DNA from: Neocallimastix lanati (nom. inval.)
Taxonomy: Eukaryota > Neocallimastigomycota > Neocallimastigomycetes > Neocallimastigales > Neocallimastigaceae
Direction of reading: 5' to 3'
Length of the DNA stretch: 64,000 nt
Assembly: GCA_016946835.1 (NCBI GenBank)
Contig: JACVTC010000106.1
Span: 60,001-124,000 of the forward strand
The translations under genes and the position numbers were made by a program. Every line of letters begins with the position of its first letter. Position 1 is the stretch's first letter. The notes below the pieces were generated by a model. It saw nothing but the letters and a program-made list of their open reading frames with translations, was not told the DNA's origin and did no database searches. Shown one piece after another: positions 60,258-64,000 of the stretch.

Positions 60258-63200
60258 TTATAAACACTTTTTAATTTCTTGATATCTTTTTTCAAAAAGT
60301 TGAGAAGCAACATCAGATACATTATACTTTAATTCATTTAATGCACGAACATATAATTCTGATGCAAAGTTAATACTTTTATTAAACTTCATTTCAATAA
60401 CAACATAAGCTAACCAAAGATCTATTATATAAAAAAAAAAAATAAATTTTAAAAATTTTTAAACAATATATTAATTAATAATTAAAATATTAATTTTAAA
60501 AATAATAATAGTGGTAGTAAATTATTATAAATTAATATATATATATATATACTTTTAAATAATATACACATATATATAAAATTAAAATTACTAATTACCT
60601 ATGTTTGTTATATCATTAGCTATAGCTTTTTCAAATAAATAATTTATACTTTCTAAATTTAATCGATTAGTATCAATAATTATTTCATTTTTTAGTATTT
60701 TTGAAATTAATTTATTTAATTCATCTTCCTGTTGGAACACTGAACTTGTTTGTTCTTCATCAATATCCATATCATCATTAATAATAATATCAACATTGGA
60801 TGAATCTTCTTCCTTTTTACTAGATAAAAGTTCAATTTCTAAACACTTTTCAAAGAATTGAAGTGAACGTTGTTTGGAAAGTATTAAACTATGATATATT
60901 TTAATAATATTATGGAAATAAAAAATTAAAAATAAAAATAAAAATAAAAATAAAATAAAATAAATAAATATAAAATATATATATATATATATATATATTG
61001 TTATTTTAATTAATTTTTACTTTTTTCTCTTTTAATACTTACTCTTTGACTATAGTCCTAAATTTTGGCATATCAAATGTTTCCTTACTCCATTCTAAAT
61101 ATTTTGAAAGAACAAAATTTTCATAATCGGAATCATCTAAACGGATAGTACTAATAGTATTTTTAAATTTATTATTAATTTCATCAGATTCAATATGTTC
61201 AACTTCCATTTCTTCTTTCAAATAATTCAAGTAAAGATCCCAAATTTCATAGGATTCATTTGGTTTAACTTGTTTAATAGCTTCTTCAAATTTTGGTATT
61301 AAACTGGAGGAAGAAGGAGAGGCCATTTCTTTTAAAAGAAATTGATAAAGAAGTTTTGCACTTTTTGGATAGGCTTCTAATCCCTTATTAATTATAGAAG
61401 TTTGTTTCTTATCTTTTACGGAATCATCTTCATCACTTTCTTCAACAAATTCTAACCAATTTAAATACATTTCTTCTGATAATAAATTATTTTCTTCAGC
61501 ACGTTCGTATAATTTTTCTAAAGATTTTTCTAAATAAAGTTTCTATTGATATTGATTGAATATTTTTAAATTTGAACCAGAGTTAAAAGCAATCCAAAAT
61601 AAGTATGAATATATTATGAATATATAGATAAAATTAAAAAAAATATAAAAAATATATAATGAATAATAAATATATATATTATTTAAAATATATAATCTAA
61701 AATATAAAATAATAATAATAATTATAATATAAATAATATCAATTATAATAATAATAGTTATAATTAAATTATTAAATTACCAAATTTTCTTCTTCACACA
61801 TTTCTAAATATTTTTGGAGGAAATTTCTATAGCATTGCCATATTTTTTTATTATTAATTTTCTATTTAAATGTTCATATAAAAAAAAAAAAAAAAAAAAA
61901 AAAAATAGATAATTTGAATTATCAATAAATTAATAAAGATATTTTAAAAAACAATAATAACAATTGAAAAAATATATATATTGAAAATATTTATTTTGAC
62001 ATACAGTAACACAATTTTCAAAAGCATCAACACTCATTTTAAGTTTCAATGGGAATTCAGAATCATTAACATCAACATTATTAACAAATCTTTCACATAA
62101 AATAGCTTGAGCTTCTTCATCATTATTAAAATCTTCTTTAATACTATTAAATAAATATAAATTTATATATATATAATATTTTCAATTATATTTAGATATA
62201 TATAGTATAACACGCTTACATATTTATATTTATATTTAAATTTATATGTGTTTATATAAATTCTATATCTATCAATATACCTTTCATAAACTTCATCTAT
62301 ACCTGCAGAAGTCCAATTATTAAATTTGCTATAAATCTTTATGAATTCAAGTCTAAATTTTAAATCATCCTTAATAGCTATTATATAATAACATATTTAA
62401 ATATATATATATATATTTTTTTTTTAAATTAGTAATATGAAATTAATATATTTTTATTACATAATTAGTAAAAATATATAAATGTATCATTAATATTATT
62501 GAATTTATTAAAGAAGTTTTTTTTTATTTTTATTTTAATTTGTATTTTTTTTTTTTTTTATTTTTTTTTTTTTTTTTTTTTTGGAATAACATACAATTTA
62601 TAGCATTCTTATAAATTAATTTTGGAATAGCACCAGAGAAGAAAGCTTTTTGTGCATCAGTTTCTGCTTGGAAAGCAGGATGTAAAACTTCTTCATTAGC
62701 TTTAGCCGTTTTTTCTGCTAATTCAGCTATTCTTTGTTGAAGTATACTTTCACTATCTTTAGCTTGATTTTCTAATTCTAACTCTGGTAAATCAATTGAT
62801 TCATTATTTTCCTATTTATTATTATTTTATTATTTTAATCATTATTTTAATTATTATTATTATTTTAAATATTAAATAGTTAAAATATTATTATTTTTTT
62901 TTAAAAAAAAAAAAATTATAAAATAATAATTAATTAATAATAATAAAAACTATAAAAACTATATACTTTTGAATCACTTTTTTCCTTAGTTTCTGATTCT
63001 TCATTGTTTTCATTTACTTTTCCAAAAAGAATCTTACGACGTTCTCTTAACTTTTCTAAATATAATAACTCTAATCTAAAGTATTCTAACCATAATTTTT
63101 TACTTTCACCATTGATACGTAGACCACGTTGTAATAAAGTACGACCGGATAAAGCATTTCCATTTTTTTCAAATTCCCATGAAGCTGCCATAACCCAGAA

Positions 63201-63586
63201 AATATCTTTTGTTGGATGAAGTGAAATTACTCTTTAATTATTTTATAATATGTACATATGTAGATATAGAATGTTTATATATATATGTATGAATGTAAAA
63301 GAGTTTGTTTATCCATATGTCAAATATTTATTATATACACATATATGTTTTTTCATTAATGATCATATCATAAATATAACAATAATATAATTTAATAATA
63401 TTTAATATATTATAGAAAATTTTATTACATTCAAAATAAAATAAAAAAATTTTTAATAATTATACATATATATATTAAAAATAAAATTATAAAAAAATTT
63501 AATAATTATATGTGTATATATTACAATTTTTTATATTTAATATTATGTATATATAAAACTATATACATATATACGTATATATGTAT

Positions 63587-63617
<31 letters not shown>

Positions 63618-63999
63618 CTTGGAAAGACTTTTCCTAAAAGTTTAGAATTTGAAGATTTTTGAGCCCATTCTAGATATTGAACCCAAAGTTCAACATCACC
63701 TGGAAAACGTCTTAATGCTCTATTATATAAATTGTGAACATGTCTAAGGATGGAATAATCACTTAGGGTAACACGCATTAAATTAACAAGATATTCTGAT
63801 TTCTCAATGTCTTCTTTTGTTTTTTCATCACCTTTACTTTGTAATAATTTTTTATTAGCCTTAGCGGCAGCAATGATACGATCCTTTCTCTTTTTCCTTA
63901 AGGCATCCAAATTAAGTTCAAATTCAATATAACGTAAAAAATCAATCTTTTTTGGAATACGTCTGGCTAAAAAGTATTCGAATCTCTTTCTTTTGTTAA
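60258..63999 (-). CDS. UTP6: UTP6, U3 snoRNP small-subunit processome protein (5' end outside window)
   Basis: HAT-repeat protein of the UTP-B complex, needed for early cleavage of pre-18S rRNA in the nucleolus. Exons on the minus strand: 63999-63618, 63231-62967, 62811-62595, 62377-62281, 62143-62005, 61861-61781, 61542-61043, 60888-60599, 60421-60258. All introns are GT-AG and all joins are in frame; the stop is TAA at 60258-60260. Recognition rests on FEYFLARRIPKKIDFLRYIE, ILRHVHNLYNRALRRFPGDV, LWVQYLEWAQKS, VMAASWEFEKNGN, RTLLQRGLRINGESKKLWLE and YFRLELLYLEKLRERRKILF, which is the order found in Utp6. The C-terminal half has further HAT helices (MYLNWLEFVEE, LWLAYVVIEMKF). About 45 N-terminal residues may lie beyond 63999. 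The 238-base intron 61543-61780 carries a coding-like stretch ended by TAG, noted separately. Confidence 0.88.
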
Positions 64000-64000
64000 T

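Noticed and set aside
59830-60267. Hydrophobic open frames near the UTP6 3' end
   Set aside because: Built from poly-T/poly-A runs; the minus-strand one overlaps the UTP6 terminal exon and its 3' flank.

Overview
The window is a very AT-rich eukaryotic sequence packed with homopolymers and short tandem repeats: (AAT)n, (AAAAT)n, (TTTA)n, poly-A and poly-T. Its genes are broken by small GT-AG introns. The best pointer to the organism is a secreted esterase with two N-terminal CBM10-type fungal dockerins, the hallmark of the extracellular cellulosome of anaerobic gut fungi (Neocallimastigomycota). A chitin synthase, Asn/Ser-rich proteins and AT richness fit this. The genus cannot be told from the sequence.

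Layout. (1) 1-403: last exon of a p24/TMED cargo receptor. (2) 404-22140: a nested stack of Ty1/copia-type LTR elements sitting in (AAT)n tracts. It holds a 1.3-kb non-autonomous TRIM-like element (985-2282), element A (2291-9500, minus) and element B (9707-21928, minus). B carries element C (9879-14985, minus) inside its 3' LTR. Three solo LTRs of one family (7597-8373, 16158-16865, 18552-19305) and several copies of a TGATAT...ATATCA element are inserted into these. All pol genes are damaged. The primer sites of TRIM, A and B match the anticodon arm of tRNA-Lys(CUU) and that of C matches tRNA-Val, which suggests half-tRNA priming as in Drosophila copia. (3) 24601-27963: a two-exon gene for a 1076-residue disordered protein. 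(4) 29170-32193: a four-exon chitin synthase (minus). (5) 33640-34975: an eight-exon gene for a 189-residue protein with 19- and 27-nt exons (minus). (6) 36070-38645: copia and gypsy debris; then repeats and one isolated TGATAT element (41176-41868). (7) 42565-43173: a Pmp3/Sna3-like membrane protein with a PPxY tail. (8) 46070-47278: the dockerin-bearing CE1 esterase. (9) 48240-49038: a broken TMEM198-like gene. (10) 49703-50450: a relative of the TRIM element. (11) 52137-56613: a four-exon gene joining an Atg13-type HORMA domain to an Atos (DUF4210 / Chromosome_seg) module. (12) 60258-63999: UTP6 of the small-subunit processome (minus), running off the window edge.

The host genes are unrelated neighbours: secretion, cell wall, plant cell-wall digestion, autophagy and ribosome assembly. 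There is no operon logic. The most unusual points are the predicted Atg13-Atos fusion, the half-tRNA primer sites shared by autonomous and non-autonomous elements, and the two short insertion families that left clear target duplications inside other transposons. All exon joins were made by eye from splice signals and reading frame; no similarity search was possible.
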